Made by a program: the position numbers and the translations under genes. Of a stretch of 64,000 bases of DNA, positions 8,136 to 17,275 are shown piece by piece. Source of the stretch: Ferrovibrio terrae_A. GTDB taxonomy: Bacteria; Pseudomonadota; Alphaproteobacteria; Ferrovibrionales; Ferrovibrionaceae. The notes under the pieces were generated by a model. It was not told where the DNA came from. It was given only the letters and a program-made list of their open reading frames with translations, and searched no databases. The stretch is from the NCBI RefSeq assembly GCF_943372915.1, contig NZ_CALSAN010000025.1, forward strand, positions 1 to 64,000, read 5' to 3'. How positions within the stretch are numbered: position 1 is the stretch's first letter; every line of letters starts with the position of its first letter.

Positions 8136-9029
8136 CTACAGCATGGAGCGCAATTCGCCGAGTACCGTCAGGCGCGCGGTGATGATGGCCAGCCCGGCGG
8201 CCCCGAATGGCAGCAGCGGCAAAGCCAGCCAGTGCCACCACATCATGGCCAGGCCGGGCAGCAATCCGGTGCCGACACCGCCGGCCAGCAGCTGGATGGC
8301 GACCAGCACGGCGGCGGCAAGGCCGGCGCCGATGATGCCGCCACGGATGGCTTGCGATGCCACATGGCGCTGGAACTGCCGGGCGATATAGCCGTCCTCG
8401 GCGCCGATCAGATGCAGCAGCTCGATGGTGTCGCGCCGTGCCGCAAGGCCGGCCCGCGTCGCAAAGATCACCATGGCGGCGGCCGCCAGCCCGACCAGCA
8501 GCACGATGCCGCCGCCGAGCGATTGCAGCAGGCGGCCCAGCTGCACCAGGCGATCAAGCCAGGGCTTGGGATCGTCCAGCCGCGCGCCGGGCACCGCGCC
8601 TTGCAGGCGTGCGCTCAAGGCTTCGATCGACAGCGCGGCATTGTCGCCCAGGGTCACGTCGATCATGCCGGGCAGCGGCAGGTCGGCCTGCAGCGCCTCG
8701 GCGCCCAGCCAGGGCTGCAGCAGGGCCTCCACCGCGCGGCGGTCGATGATCTGCACGTCGGTGATGCCGGGCACGCTGCGCAGCAGATTGACGGCGGCAT
8801 CCAGCCGCGGCTGCATCGGCTGGCCCGGCCGGTCGGCGATCTGCACGGTCAGCTTGGCCGACACGCCACGGCGCCAGCCATCGATGGTGCCATCCAGCGC
8901 CAGCGCGCCCACCAGTGCCAGGGCGGCGAGGAACACCATCACTGCCAGCGCCCAGGGCAGGAAACGCGCGGTCGAATCCGCCTCCAGCTGCAGGTCGGAG
9001 ATCGCGGCTTTCTTGCGCGGCCGGCTCAT
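8136..9029 (-). CDS. ftsX: Cell division protein FtsX
   Basis: This 297-residue permease-like partner of FtsE transmits ATPase activity to periplasmic peptidoglycan hydrolases at the septum. A hydrophobic segment at about 27-47 is followed by a periplasmic ECD of roughly 120 residues, then three further membrane segments (near 172-195, 222-245 and 262-285), the classical FtsX layout. Its start overlaps the ftsE stop by four bases. The sequence is divergent, as usual for alphaproteobacterial FtsX; the assignment rests on topology and the adjacent ftsE. Confidence 0.88.
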   Translation of the reverse strand: MSRPRKKAAISDLQLEADSTARFLPWALAVMVFLAALALVGALALDGTIDGWRRGVSAKLTVQIADRPGQPMQPRLDAAVNLLRSVPGITDVQIIDRRAVEALLQPWLGAEALQADLPLPGMIDVTLGDNAALSIEALSARLQGAVPGARLDDPKPWLDRLVQLGRLLQSLGGGIVLLVGLAAAAMVIFATRAGLAARRDTIELLHLIGAEDGYIARQFQRHVASQAIRGGIIGAGLAAAVLVAIQLLAGGVGTGLLPGLAMMWWHWLALPLLPFGAAGLAIITARLTVLGELRSML

Positions 9030-9706
9030 CGGGCGGACCCCGCGGCCGGCCGGTCGATCACCAGCTGGCCGGCGCGCAGGCGCATCACCGGAAAGCGGAA
9101 CTGGTCGAGCAGATGCGTGTCATGGGTCGCCAGCACGACGGCGGTGCCCAGCTTGTTCAGCTCGACGAACAGATACATCAGGCGCTGCGCCATGTCGGGG
9201 TCGACGTTGCCGGTCGGCTCGTCGGCCAGCAGCAGGCTGGGCCTGGCGATGACGGCGCGCGCAATCGCCACGCGCTGTTTCTCGCCGCCAGAGAGCGTTG
9301 CCGGCCGCGCATCCAGCCGGTCGCCCAGGCCCACCCAGGTCAGCAGCTCGATCACATGCTCGCGCGCGCGTTTTTCATCGGCGCCGGCAATGCGCAGCGG
9401 CAGCGCCACATTGTCCAGCGCACTCAGATGGTCCAGCAGGCGGAAATCCTGGAACACCACGCCGATCCGGCGCCGCAGCATCGGCAGGGCGGCGCGGCTG
9501 GCGGTGGAAACATCCTGGCCGAACATGCTGATCAGGCCGCGACTCGGGCGCAGCGCCAGGTACAGCAGTTTGAGCAGGGAGGTCTTGCCGGCGCCGCTGG
9601 GGCCGGCCAGGAAATGGAAGGAACCGGTGCCCAGCTCGAAACTGACGTCGCGCAGCACCTCCGGCCCAGGTCCGTATCGCATCCCGACGTTCTGGAACCG
9701 CACCAA
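9026..9706 (-). CDS. ftsE: Cell division ATP-binding protein FtsE
   Basis: This 226-residue ABC ATPase has Walker A GPSGAGKTS (about 36-44), signature LSGGEKQRVAIARA (about 138-151) and Walker B LLLADEPTG (about 157-165) followed by the H-loop LATHD. The short N-terminal FQNVGMRYGPG start is typical of FtsE. With FtsX it forms the complex that couples cytoplasmic division signals to septal wall hydrolysis. It is the first gene of a compact six-gene operon running leftward to 5589, and is divergent from the DUF3426 gene across a 139-bp promoter region. Confidence 0.93.
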   Translation of the reverse strand: MVRFQNVGMRYGPGPEVLRDVSFELGTGSFHFLAGPSGAGKTSLLKLLYLALRPSRGLISMFGQDVSTASRAALPMLRRRIGVVFQDFRLLDHLSALDNVALPLRIAGADEKRAREHVIELLTWVGLGDRLDARPATLSGGEKQRVAIARAVIARPSLLLADEPTGNVDPDMAQRLMYLFVELNKLGTAVVLATHDTHLLDQFRFPVMRLRAGQLVIDRPAAGSAR

Positions 9707-9845
9707 GCCCGAGTCCCTCCGATTCTCTTAACGCCTTGCGCGCCAATATCTTGCGGGGCAGTAGGGTTGCCTCCGCGGCCCTGTCCGTCCTATAAGGGAA
9801 AGCATCCGGAAACGCAAAAGGACTGGCTCCAGGCAGATTTCAGGC

Positions 9846-10814
9846 ATGATCCTCACCTGCCCAGCCTGCGCGACCCGTTTCCAGGTCGACCCCACCGCAT
9901 TCGGCGCCGCCCCGCGCAAGGTCCGCTGTTCCGTCTGCCGGAACACCTGGCAGCAGGAACCGCTGCCCGAACCCGCGCCCCCGCCGCCGCCTGCGCCGCC
10001 AGCGGCCAAGCCTGTACCCTCGGTGCTGGAGCAGATGGCCGAGGCCGCCGCCGCCGCTGAAGAAGAATGGGTGCCGCCGCCGCCGCCGGGCGGCAAGCCG
10101 CCCTCTCAGTCAAGCTTGGCGCCTCCACCCCCGCCAGCGCTCGATCTGGGGCCGGCTGATCTGTCACCGCCGCCGCCGCGAATCACCGGTTTTGACGATG
10201 ACGAGCTGCTGGATCGCGAGCGCGACCGCCCGCCGCTGCATCCGCCGCTGGACGAGCCGCTGGCCGGCATGGGCGATGAAGACCCCGACGAGGCGCTGAA
10301 TCGCCGCCGGGCCCGGCTGGCCGAGGCCGGGGTGCAGCGCCCGCCGACCAAGCCGAAAAAGCCGCGCTCCTGGGCCTGGCTCGGCTGGATGCTGCTGTTC
10401 GGCCTGCTGGGCGGCATGATCGGCGGCGGCTACGAGAAACGGGTCGAACTGGTCGCCTTCTACCCGCCCCTGGCCAAGCTGTATGAACAGCTCGGCATTC
10501 CGGTCGAGGCGGCGCAGTGGCTCGGCCTGGAGCTGCATAACCTGAAATCCTCCACCGTGCTCGACAGCGGCACCACCCGGGTGACCGTCTCGGGCGAGGT
10601 GCTGAATGTCAGCGAGACGGAGCGGGTACTGCCGGCCATCCGCATCGCCATGCGCGGCGCCGGCGGCCAGGATCTGGGCGCCTTCACCATCAAGATGGAG
10701 CAGAACAGCATCGCCGCCGGCGAGCGCCTCAGCTTCAATGTCCAGCTGCCCGCCCCCAAGGACGAGGTGACCGACCTCGAGGTCGCCTTCGCCAGCCAGC
10801 CCGCCGCCCCCTGA
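9846..10814 (+). CDS. MJ0042-type zinc-ribbon / DUF3426 membrane protein
   Basis: This 322-residue protein starts with an MJ0042 zinc ribbon (CPAC at 5-8, CSVC at 28-31). A long proline- and alanine-rich, charged linker follows (about 40-165), then a single membrane segment (about 175-196, WLGWMLLFGLLGG). The C-terminal domain of about 120 residues has the DUF3426 pattern (SGEVLNVSETERVLPAIRI). In this family the zinc ribbon is cytosolic and the C-terminal domain periplasmic. Function is unproven. It is often found beside ftsEX in alphaproteobacteria, as here, which suggests an envelope or division role. Confidence 0.85.
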   Translation: MILTCPACATRFQVDPTAFGAAPRKVRCSVCRNTWQQEPLPEPAPPPPPAPPAAKPVPSVLEQMAEAAAAAEEEWVPPPPPGGKPPSQSSLAPPPPPALDLGPADLSPPPPRITGFDDDELLDRERDRPPLHPPLDEPLAGMGDEDPDEALNRRRARLAEAGVQRPPTKPKKPRSWAWLGWMLLFGLLGGMIGGGYEKRVELVAFYPPLAKLYEQLGIPVEAAQWLGLELHNLKSSTVLDSGTTRVTVSGEVLNVSETERVLPAIRIAMRGAGGQDLGAFTIKMEQNSIAAGERLSFNVQLPAPKDEVTDLEVAFASQPAAP

Positions 10815-10999
10815 ACCGGCCGCACTTCCCGGTTGATCGGAACGTCGATAATGCACGTTCCTTTTCATGATTCGTTGGGGTAGGATTCATGACAGCCGGT
10901 GCATGGGGCCGCCCGGTTCGTACCAAAGCTGATTCCAGAACAGGTGGCTGTCGAGGGGCAGAAAACTGCCCGCGTCGCGGTAGCCGTCGGCGAGGGTGA

Positions 11000-11377
11000 A
11001 TGGCGCGGATACTGGTCGCAGAAGACGAAGTGGCGGTTCGCGAATTTATCCGGCGGGTGCTCGAGCTTCGCGGCCATGAGGTTGTCGTGGTCGGCGATGG
11101 CGCCGAAGCGGTGGTCAAGCTGGCCCGCATGCCCTTCGATCTGCTGATCACCGATGTGGCGATGCCGAACATGGATGGCGTCGAACTGTCGCTGAAAGTG
11201 GGGCGCGATTATCCCAATCTCTCGGTGCTGCTGATGTCGGGCTATGCCCTGCCGCCGCGCCGCCGCGCCGACGATATCGGCAGTCTCGCCAGCATGGTGC
11301 TGCAGAAGCCCTTTAGCATGGTCGACCTCAATGAGGCGGTCGAGCGCATGCTGGCCGAGCGCCAGCCGGCGGATTAG
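11000..11377 (+). CDS. Single-domain response regulator (CheY-/CpdR-like receiver)
   Basis: This 125-residue stand-alone receiver domain has the acidic pocket E8/D9, the phospho-acceptor D52 (LLITDVAMPNMDG), S80 as the switch residue and K103 (LQKPF). No output domain is present, so it should act by protein-protein contact. Closest in look are the CpdR-type receivers that control ClpXP proteolysis in alphaproteobacteria, but this is only a resemblance. The ATG at 11000 is preceded by GAGGGTGA. The stop codon sits in the first copy of a 16-bp tandem duplication. No histidine kinase is encoded nearby. Confidence 0.88.
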   Translation: MARILVAEDEVAVREFIRRVLELRGHEVVVVGDGAEAVVKLARMPFDLLITDVAMPNMDGVELSLKVGRDYPNLSVLLMSGYALPPRRRADDIGSLASMVLQKPFSMVDLNEAVERMLAERQPAD

Positions 11378-11393
11378 CCAGCCGGCGGATTAG
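11362..11393. repeat. 16-bp perfect tandem duplication at convergent gene ends
   Basis: The unit CCAGCCGGCGGATTAG occurs at 11362-11377 and again, immediately, at 11378-11393. Copy one contains the TAG stop of the receiver gene, and copy two contains the TAA stop (TTA on this strand) of the convergent VOC gene. Before duplication the two genes would have overlapped tail to tail at the TTAG. Confidence 0.9.
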
Positions 11394-11779
11394 AGCGGGT
11401 TCGAGACTTCCAGCAGATTGCCGTCAGGGTCGCGCAGGTAGATCGACAGGATCGGCCCGGTCGCACCGGTGCGCGGCACCGGCCCTTCGATGACAGCGAT
11501 GCCGAGCTGCTGCAGATGCGCCGCCACGTCGGCCACTGGCTTTGCAGTCAGGAAGCACAGATCCGCACTGCCCGGCATCGCAGTTTTCGCCTTGGGTTCG
11601 AATTCGCGGCCCTGCTGGTGCAGGTTGATCTTCTGCCGGCCGAAACCCAGCGCCACGCGCGCGCTGCCGTCTTTCGCGGTGAAGCGCACGGCCTGCATGC
11701 CCAGCACCGATTCATAGAAGCGCACCGTGGCATCGATGTCGCGCACGGTCAGCACCAGGTGGTCGAGGCTGTCGATCAT
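11390..11779 (-). CDS. VOC (glyoxalase/bleomycin-resistance fold) protein
   Basis: This 129-residue vicinal-oxygen-chelate protein starts with the typical DSLDHLVLTVRDIDATVRFYE strand-helix and ends with LSIYLRDPDGNLLEVSN. The presumed metal ligands are H6 and the C-terminal Glu of NLLEVS. Members include glyoxalase I, dioxygenases and fosfomycin-type resistance enzymes; the substrate cannot be assigned. It lies 57 bases downstream of the TIGR02302 gene on the same strand and may be the operon's last gene. Confidence 0.88.
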   Translation of the reverse strand: MIDSLDHLVLTVRDIDATVRFYESVLGMQAVRFTAKDGSARVALGFGRQKINLHQQGREFEPKAKTAMPGSADLCFLTAKPVADVAAHLQQLGIAVIEGPVPRTGATGPILSIYLRDPDGNLLEVSNPL

Positions 11780-11836
11780 GGATGAGGTCTGGGCGGGGTC
11801 GGGTGCGATGGCGCAAAGCCCGCAGCGGGTGTCCGC

Positions 11837-14362
11837 TCAGAACCGCCGCAGCAGGCGGTCGAGATATTCCAGCTCCTGCGGCGCGCGTTCGCGGTTGCCG
11901 GCGCGGCGCTGCAGCTCTTCCAGGATGCGCCGCGCGCGTTCCACCGGCGCCAGGTCGGGCACCTTGGTGGCCTCGCCGGCATTCTCGTAGCCGGTGGTGT
12001 TGCGGCCGAGCGGGTCGCGCACCGGGTTGCGCTGGTTCTGCCGCGCATCGGCCGAGGGCGCCTGGCCATCGGGATTGCCGCGCTGGGCCTGCTGCATCTG
12101 GTTCAGGCCCTGGCGCATCTGGTCCAGCGCATCGGTCTGGCCCTGCATCGCCTCGCCGGGTTCGCCACGGCGCAGGGATTCGCGCGCATCGCGCATCGAA
12201 CGGTCGGCCTTACCCAGCTGGTCGGGCAGCGGCATGCCGCGTTCGGCCAGCCGGCCCATCATCTCGCCCAGCTTGCGGCGCAGCTCTTCCTGCTGGCGCG
12301 CATCGGCTTCGTTCTCGCCGCGCTGCTGGCCATCGCCACGGCCATATTGCTGGCTGCGGCGGAAGCTGCGGTCGAGCAGTTGCTGCTGCTGGCGCAGCAT
12401 CTCGCCGAATTCCTGCATCATCTGGCCGTTCTGACCCTGGCCGCGCTGCCCGCGCTGGCCCTGCTGCCGCTGGCGCCCCTCGGGCATGCGGGCCAGCTTG
12501 CCGTTCTTCATCGCTTCCATCATGCGCTGCATCTGCTGCAGCATCTCTTTCGCCGCATCGCGGTCGCCCATCTGGGCCATGTCCTGCGCGCGGTCCATCA
12601 TCTCCTGCATGTCTTCGCCGCTCATGGCTTCTTCGTCTTCGCCCAGCTCCTCGGGCTCCTCGCCGCGCGCCATGCGCTCCATCGCATCCTGCATCATCTG
12701 CTCGAGCATGCGATTCATCGCCTCGCGCATTTCCTGCATCAGCTTCTGGATTTCCGCATCATCCGCATTGCGGTCGATGGCATCCTGCAGCTTGTCCATC
12801 AGCGCCTGGAAATCCTTGTCGGCCTGGCTCTTGCGGCCTTCCTCGATATGCAGCGCGGTCTGCCACATCAGATCCTGCACGGCGCTGATCGAGGGCGCGC
12901 TGCGATTGAGGTTGAGCCGCGCCGCCGACATGCGCAGGCCCAGATGCGCGGTGTAATCCTCGCGATAGCGTTCCGGCGCCAGGCTCAAGCCGCGCAGGGC
13001 GGTCACCACGCGCTGGTATTGCGCCGGCTTCAGCGCCAGGTCGCGGCGCTGCTCGACGATGGCTTTGGCCACCGGATGGGTGAAGCGGCGCGCCGGCAGG
13101 GTGACGGTGACCGGATCGCTGCGCCCGGTCTGGCCCAGCGCATCGACGGCCACCAGGGTCATCGCCACCTGCAGCCCGGCCCAGGGATGCGCGGTGAAAT
13201 CGAAGCTCTGCTTGTCGCTGACCGCACCGGCGCCGGCCGGCGGCGTCGGCCAGTCGACCGATACCGGCTGCTCGGCGCCATCGCGGGTCATCTCGATGCG
13301 CACCTGCTGGATGCCGTAATCGTCCTCGGCATTGAAGGCGATCTCCAGTTCGGTGCGTTTGCTGGCCTTGGGCTCTTCCGAAATGCTGATCTGCGGCGGC
13401 AGGTCGGGCACCACGCGCAGCGGCCATTCGGCAAACATCTTGTCGCGCCGCATCAGGCTCAGCACCGGGGTGGCGCCCTGCGTCAGGTCGATGGCGAGAT
13501 CGATCTCGCCATTGCGCTCGTCGATCGCGTTCAGCGGCTGCTCGCTCTTGCCCAGCTTCAGCGTGAAGCCGGCCGGCGGCGCGGCCAGCCGCAGCTTGAG
13601 CAGGCTGCCGGTCGGCACGTTCAGCTGCGCCGTGCCGATCTGGATCTGGTTCGGCTGCGCGGTCACCGGCACCGGCTTGCCGTCGCGGGTCAGGAACAGC
13701 GGCGCCTTGCCGGTATAGGGCGGCGGGGTGATCCAGGCTTCCACGGCCAGCAGGGCGCCGGGCGCCAGCGCCGTGCCGGGATTGAGCGTATCGGCCAGTC
13801 GCTGCTGGCGGTCCTCGCCGGGGCTGGCCCAGGCGACAACCAGCAGCAGGCCAAGGGCGGCGCGGAAGCCCCAGACATCCTTGCGCCACCAGCCGGCTTC
13901 CGGCGTGCCGACCTTGACGGTGGCGAGCTGTTCCAGGGCGCGACGGCGATGCAGCGCCCACAGCGCGCGGGCGATCGGATCCTGCTGTTCGGCGGCGAGA
14001 CTGTCGGCGGCGGCTTCCAGCGGGCGATGCTGCAGCAGGTTGACGCGTTCGAGCCGGCGCATGGCATCGGCCCGGCTGGGCCAGCCCACCAGGCGCAGCT
14101 CGCGCCACAGCGTGACAGCCAGGGCACCGGCGAAACCAGCCAGTGCCAGCCAGTGCAGCCAGACCGGGATGAAGCGCCAGACATCGAAGCCGGCGAGAAT
14201 GAAGAAAACGGCGATCACGGCGCCGGCCGGCATCAGGGCGGGCCAGAAGCGCTCCCAGAACAGGGCGCCACGGGCAAAGGCAAGGCGACGTTCCAGCACC
14301 GGCGCCAGGGTCTGGGCCGGGGCCGTCTCGGTGGAAGTTACGCCTTCGCCTCGCTGCGCCAT
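11837..14362 (-). CDS. TIGR02302/DUF4175 family large membrane-anchored protein
   Basis: This 841-residue protein has two N-terminal membrane segments (about 34-57 and 62-85) and a periplasmic-type middle region. The C-terminal third (about 540-830) is very rich in Gln, Met, Glu and Arg (for example MLRQQQQLLDRSFRRSQQ) and should be helical. This matches the alphaproteobacteria-restricted TIGR02302 family, whose function is unknown. Its 5' end overlaps the 3' end of lysA by 25 bases. The Q/M-rich tail causes long open frames on the opposite strand that I regard as shadows. Confidence 0.9.
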   Translation of the reverse strand: MAQRGEGVTSTETAPAQTLAPVLERRLAFARGALFWERFWPALMPAGAVIAVFFILAGFDVWRFIPVWLHWLALAGFAGALAVTLWRELRLVGWPSRADAMRRLERVNLLQHRPLEAAADSLAAEQQDPIARALWALHRRRALEQLATVKVGTPEAGWWRKDVWGFRAALGLLLVVAWASPGEDRQQRLADTLNPGTALAPGALLAVEAWITPPPYTGKAPLFLTRDGKPVPVTAQPNQIQIGTAQLNVPTGSLLKLRLAAPPAGFTLKLGKSEQPLNAIDERNGEIDLAIDLTQGATPVLSLMRRDKMFAEWPLRVVPDLPPQISISEEPKASKRTELEIAFNAEDDYGIQQVRIEMTRDGAEQPVSVDWPTPPAGAGAVSDKQSFDFTAHPWAGLQVAMTLVAVDALGQTGRSDPVTVTLPARRFTHPVAKAIVEQRRDLALKPAQYQRVVTALRGLSLAPERYREDYTAHLGLRMSAARLNLNRSAPSISAVQDLMWQTALHIEEGRKSQADKDFQALMDKLQDAIDRNADDAEIQKLMQEMREAMNRMLEQMMQDAMERMARGEEPEELGEDEEAMSGEDMQEMMDRAQDMAQMGDRDAAKEMLQQMQRMMEAMKNGKLARMPEGRQRQQGQRGQRGQGQNGQMMQEFGEMLRQQQQLLDRSFRRSQQYGRGDGQQRGENEADARQQEELRRKLGEMMGRLAERGMPLPDQLGKADRSMRDARESLRRGEPGEAMQGQTDALDQMRQGLNQMQQAQRGNPDGQAPSADARQNQRNPVRDPLGRNTTGYENAGEATKVPDLAPVERARRILEELQRRAGNRERAPQELEYLDRLLRRF

Positions 14363-15630
14363 ACCGGCTGGATCTCCAGGGCCGTCATCTCATCGATGCT
14401 AGGGCGACGCCGAACAATGGCAAACCTGTCGCCATGCACCAGAACCTCCGGGGCCAACGGCCGCGCGTTGTAGGTGGAGGCCATGGACGAACTATACGCA
14501 CCCGCCGACAGGATGGCGAGCAAATCTCCGTCATCGACCGGCGGCATCGGCCGGTCTTCGGCAAAGGTGTCGCCGCTCTCGCAGACCGGGCCGACGATAT
14601 CCACCGGCACCACCTCCGCGTCGGGATTTGGCGCTTTTACAGGCACGATGCGGTGGAACGCCTCATACATCGCCGGCCGGATCAGGTCGTTCATGCCGGC
14701 ATCGAGGATCAGGAAGGTCTTGCCTTCGGCCGGCTTCACAAAGGTCACACCGGTCAGCAGCAGGCCGGCATTGCCGACCAGGTAACGGCCGGGCTCCAGC
14801 GCGATCTCGCAGCCCAGCGGGGCGATGTATTTGCGCACCAGGGCGGCATAGGCCGTCGGGTCCGGCGGCGTCTCGTCGTCATAGGTGATGCCGATGCCGC
14901 CGCCCAGATCGATGCGGCGGATGTCATGGCCATCGGCGCGCAGTTCGGCCACCAGCTCGGCGACACGGATGAAGGTGTCTTCATAGGGCGTCAGGTCGGT
15001 CAGCTGGCTGCCGATATGCACATGCACGCCGGTGATGCTGATGCCGGGCAGCTTGGCCGCCATCGCATAGACCTCGCGGGCGCGGCGATAGGAAATGCCA
15101 AACTTGTTCTCGGCCTTGCCGGTGGTGATCTTCTTATGCGTCTTGGCATCGACATCGGGATTGATGCGGATGGCGACCGGCGCCTTCACGCCCATGCCGC
15201 TGGCGACATCCGACAGCGCCTGCAGCTCGGGTTCCGACTCGACATTGAACTGCGCGATGCCGGTGTTGCCGGCCTTCAGCGCCAGCGCCATCTCGGCTTT
15301 CGTCTTGCCCACGCCGGCGAAGATGATCTTGCCCGGCGCGATGCCGGCCTTCATCGCCAGCTGCAGCTCGCCCGACGAGACCACGTCGGCGCCGGCGCCC
15401 AGCGAACCGAAATGCCGCAGCACGGCCAGGTTGGCATTGGCCTTCATCGCATAGGCGATCAGCACCGGCAGGCCGGCAAAGGCCTCGGCCAGGCTGGTGT
15501 AGCGGTCGGTCAGCGCCGCCGTGCTGTAGACATAGGCCGGCGTGCCAACCTCGGCGGCGATGTGATCCAGCGGCACGCCTTCGGCATGCAGCACGCCGTT
15601 GCGATAGGCAAACCAGGGCAGTCCAGTCAT
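14338..15630 (-). CDS. lysA: Diaminopimelate decarboxylase
   Basis: This 430-residue PLP fold-III decarboxylase converts meso-diaminopimelate to L-lysine, the last step of lysine synthesis. The Schiff-base lysine is K63 in AYAMKANAN. HVHIGSQL (near 203), the GGGIGI phosphate loop (near 238) and EPGRYLVGNAG (near 278) bind PLP, and CESGDTFAEDR (near 347) supplies the dimer-active-site cysteine. Length is typical. It sits between the small lipoprotein gene and the TIGR02302 gene in a common alphaproteobacterial order. Confidence 0.96.
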   Translation of the reverse strand: MTGLPWFAYRNGVLHAEGVPLDHIAAEVGTPAYVYSTAALTDRYTSLAEAFAGLPVLIAYAMKANANLAVLRHFGSLGAGADVVSSGELQLAMKAGIAPGKIIFAGVGKTKAEMALALKAGNTGIAQFNVESEPELQALSDVASGMGVKAPVAIRINPDVDAKTHKKITTGKAENKFGISYRRAREVYAMAAKLPGISITGVHVHIGSQLTDLTPYEDTFIRVAELVAELRADGHDIRRIDLGGGIGITYDDETPPDPTAYAALVRKYIAPLGCEIALEPGRYLVGNAGLLLTGVTFVKPAEGKTFLILDAGMNDLIRPAMYEAFHRIVPVKAPNPDAEVVPVDIVGPVCESGDTFAEDRPMPPVDDGDLLAILSAGAYSSSMASTYNARPLAPEVLVHGDRFAIVRRRPSIDEMTALEIQPVWRSEAKA

Positions 15631-15640
15631 GACGGAAATC

Positions 15641-15790
15641 TCAGTAATAACGGATGGGGTCGCGGCGCGGCTGCGTCACGCCCGGGCGGTCGATGGCATC
15701 GGGCGGATAATCCGGCACATCCTTGCGACCGCAGGCGGCCAGGCCGGATGCAGCGAGAATCAGCAGCAGGATGGCAGGCTTGATACGCAT
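15641..15790 (-). CDS. lptM: Small LptM-like lipoprotein
   Basis: This 49-residue protein has a signal sequence and the lipobox GLAAC, giving a lipidated C20, followed by the short CGRKDVPDYPPDA tail. The C-G-x-K-...-P pattern and the argH-lysA context match LptM (YifL), a small lipoprotein that helps LptD assembly in enterobacteria; transfer of that role to this organism is inference. The ATG at 15790 overlaps the argH stop (ATGA), and it ends 10 bases before lysA. It is short enough to be missed by automatic callers. Confidence 0.82.
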   Translation of the reverse strand: MRIKPAILLLILAASGLAACGRKDVPDYPPDAIDRPGVTQPRRDPIRYY

Positions 15791-17256
15791 CAGGCTTTGT
15801 CCCGCTTTTTGGCTCCGCGGGCAAGGGCTTCCTTGGCCAGCTGCTTGCGCCAGCGCGCCACCTGCGCCTTTACATTGGCTGGCGCGGTGCCGCCGTAGGA
15901 AACGCGGCTCTTCACCGAGTTCTGCACGCCCAGCACGGCGAAGATGTCCTTGGTGATACGCTTCTCCACGCTCTGCATCTCGGCCAGCGTCAGTGCCTCC
16001 AGCGGCTTGTTCTGCAACTCGGCCATGCGCACCAGGCTGCCGGCCACGTGATGGGCCTGGCGGAACGGCATGTCGATCTTGCGCACGCACCAGTCGGCCA
16101 GATCGGTGGCGGTGGTGTAGCCTTCGCCGGCGGCATCCTGCATGCGCGGCGCATTGGCCTTCAGGTCGGCGATCATGCCGGCCGTGGCGGCGATGCAGAG
16201 TTCCAGGCTGTCGACCGCGTCGAAGGTCGGCTCCTTGTCTTCCTGCATGTCCTTGCCATAGGTCATCGGCAGGCCCTTCATGGTGATGAGAAGGGCGTTC
16301 AGGCTGCCGACGATGCGCCCCACCTTGCCGCGGACCAGTTCAGCGGCATCGGGATTGCGCTTCTGCGGCATGATGGATGAGCCGGTGGTGAAGGCGTCGC
16401 TGAGCGTGACGAAGCGGAACTGCGCGGATGTCCACAGCACGATCTCCTCGGCAAGGCGCGACAGATGCACGGCGCAGATCGCGGCAGCAGACAGGAATTC
16501 CAGCGCGTAGTCGCGGTCGGCCACCGCATCCAGCGAATTCGCCATCGGCCGCGCAAAGCCCAGCTCCTTGGCCGTGCTGGCGCGGTCGATCGGCAGCGAT
16601 GTGCCGGCGAGCGCCGCCGCACCCAGCGGGCTTTCGTTCAGGCGTTCACGCGCATCTTTCAGGCGGCTGCGATCACGGCCCACCATCTCGACATAGGCCA
16701 TCATATGATGGCCGAAGGTGACCGGCTGCGCGGCCTGCAGATGGGTGAAGCCCGGCATCACGGTTGCGGCATACTCCTCGGCGCGGCGCAGCAGGGTGGT
16801 CTGCAGGTCCAGCAGCCCGGCATCGATGCGGTCGATGGCATCGCGCACCCAGAGGCGGAAATCGGTCGCCACCTGGTCGTTGCGCGAGCGCGCGGTGTGC
16901 AGGCGGCCGGCCGGCTTGCCGATCAGCTCGCTGAGTCGCGCCTCCACATGCATGTGGATGTCTTCCAGGGCCAGATCGATCTTGAACTTGCCGGCCTCGA
17001 TTTCACGCAGAATTGTCTCCAGCCCGCGCAGGATTGTCTTGCCCTCGGCGGCGGAAATGAGACCCTGTCGCACCAGCATGCGGCAATGCGCCATCGAGCC
17101 GCGGATGTCCTGGCGGTACAGCCTCCGGTCGAAGCGGATCGAGGCGTTGATCTCGGTCATGATCGCCGCCGGCCCTGCGGCAAAGCGCCCGCCCCACATG
17201 CTGTTGGCTTGTTTCCGGGGTGTCTTGCTCTTATTTGGTGTTTTGCGTGCGGCCAT
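15790..17256 (-). CDS. argH: Argininosuccinate lyase
   Basis: This 488-residue enzyme splits argininosuccinate into arginine and fumarate. Family marks are MWGGRF near the N-terminus, HMHVEARL (near 104), TARSRNDQVATDFRLW (near 124), THLQAAQPV (near 173) and the mobile signature loop GSSIMPQKRNPD (near 295) with the catalytic serine. The longer open frame upstream is the antisense of the neighbouring gene, so I start at ATG 17256 (MAARKTPNK). ATG 17199 (MWGGRF) is also possible and would leave normal promoter room for the divergent gene. It is followed by lptM and lysA. Confidence 0.94.
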   Translation of the reverse strand: MAARKTPNKSKTPRKQANSMWGGRFAAGPAAIMTEINASIRFDRRLYRQDIRGSMAHCRMLVRQGLISAAEGKTILRGLETILREIEAGKFKIDLALEDIHMHVEARLSELIGKPAGRLHTARSRNDQVATDFRLWVRDAIDRIDAGLLDLQTTLLRRAEEYAATVMPGFTHLQAAQPVTFGHHMMAYVEMVGRDRSRLKDARERLNESPLGAAALAGTSLPIDRASTAKELGFARPMANSLDAVADRDYALEFLSAAAICAVHLSRLAEEIVLWTSAQFRFVTLSDAFTTGSSIMPQKRNPDAAELVRGKVGRIVGSLNALLITMKGLPMTYGKDMQEDKEPTFDAVDSLELCIAATAGMIADLKANAPRMQDAAGEGYTTATDLADWCVRKIDMPFRQAHHVAGSLVRMAELQNKPLEALTLAEMQSVEKRITKDIFAVLGVQNSVKSRVSYGGTAPANVKAQVARWRKQLAKEALARGAKKRDKA

Positions 17257-17275
17257 GATCGGGATGAATACGGGT

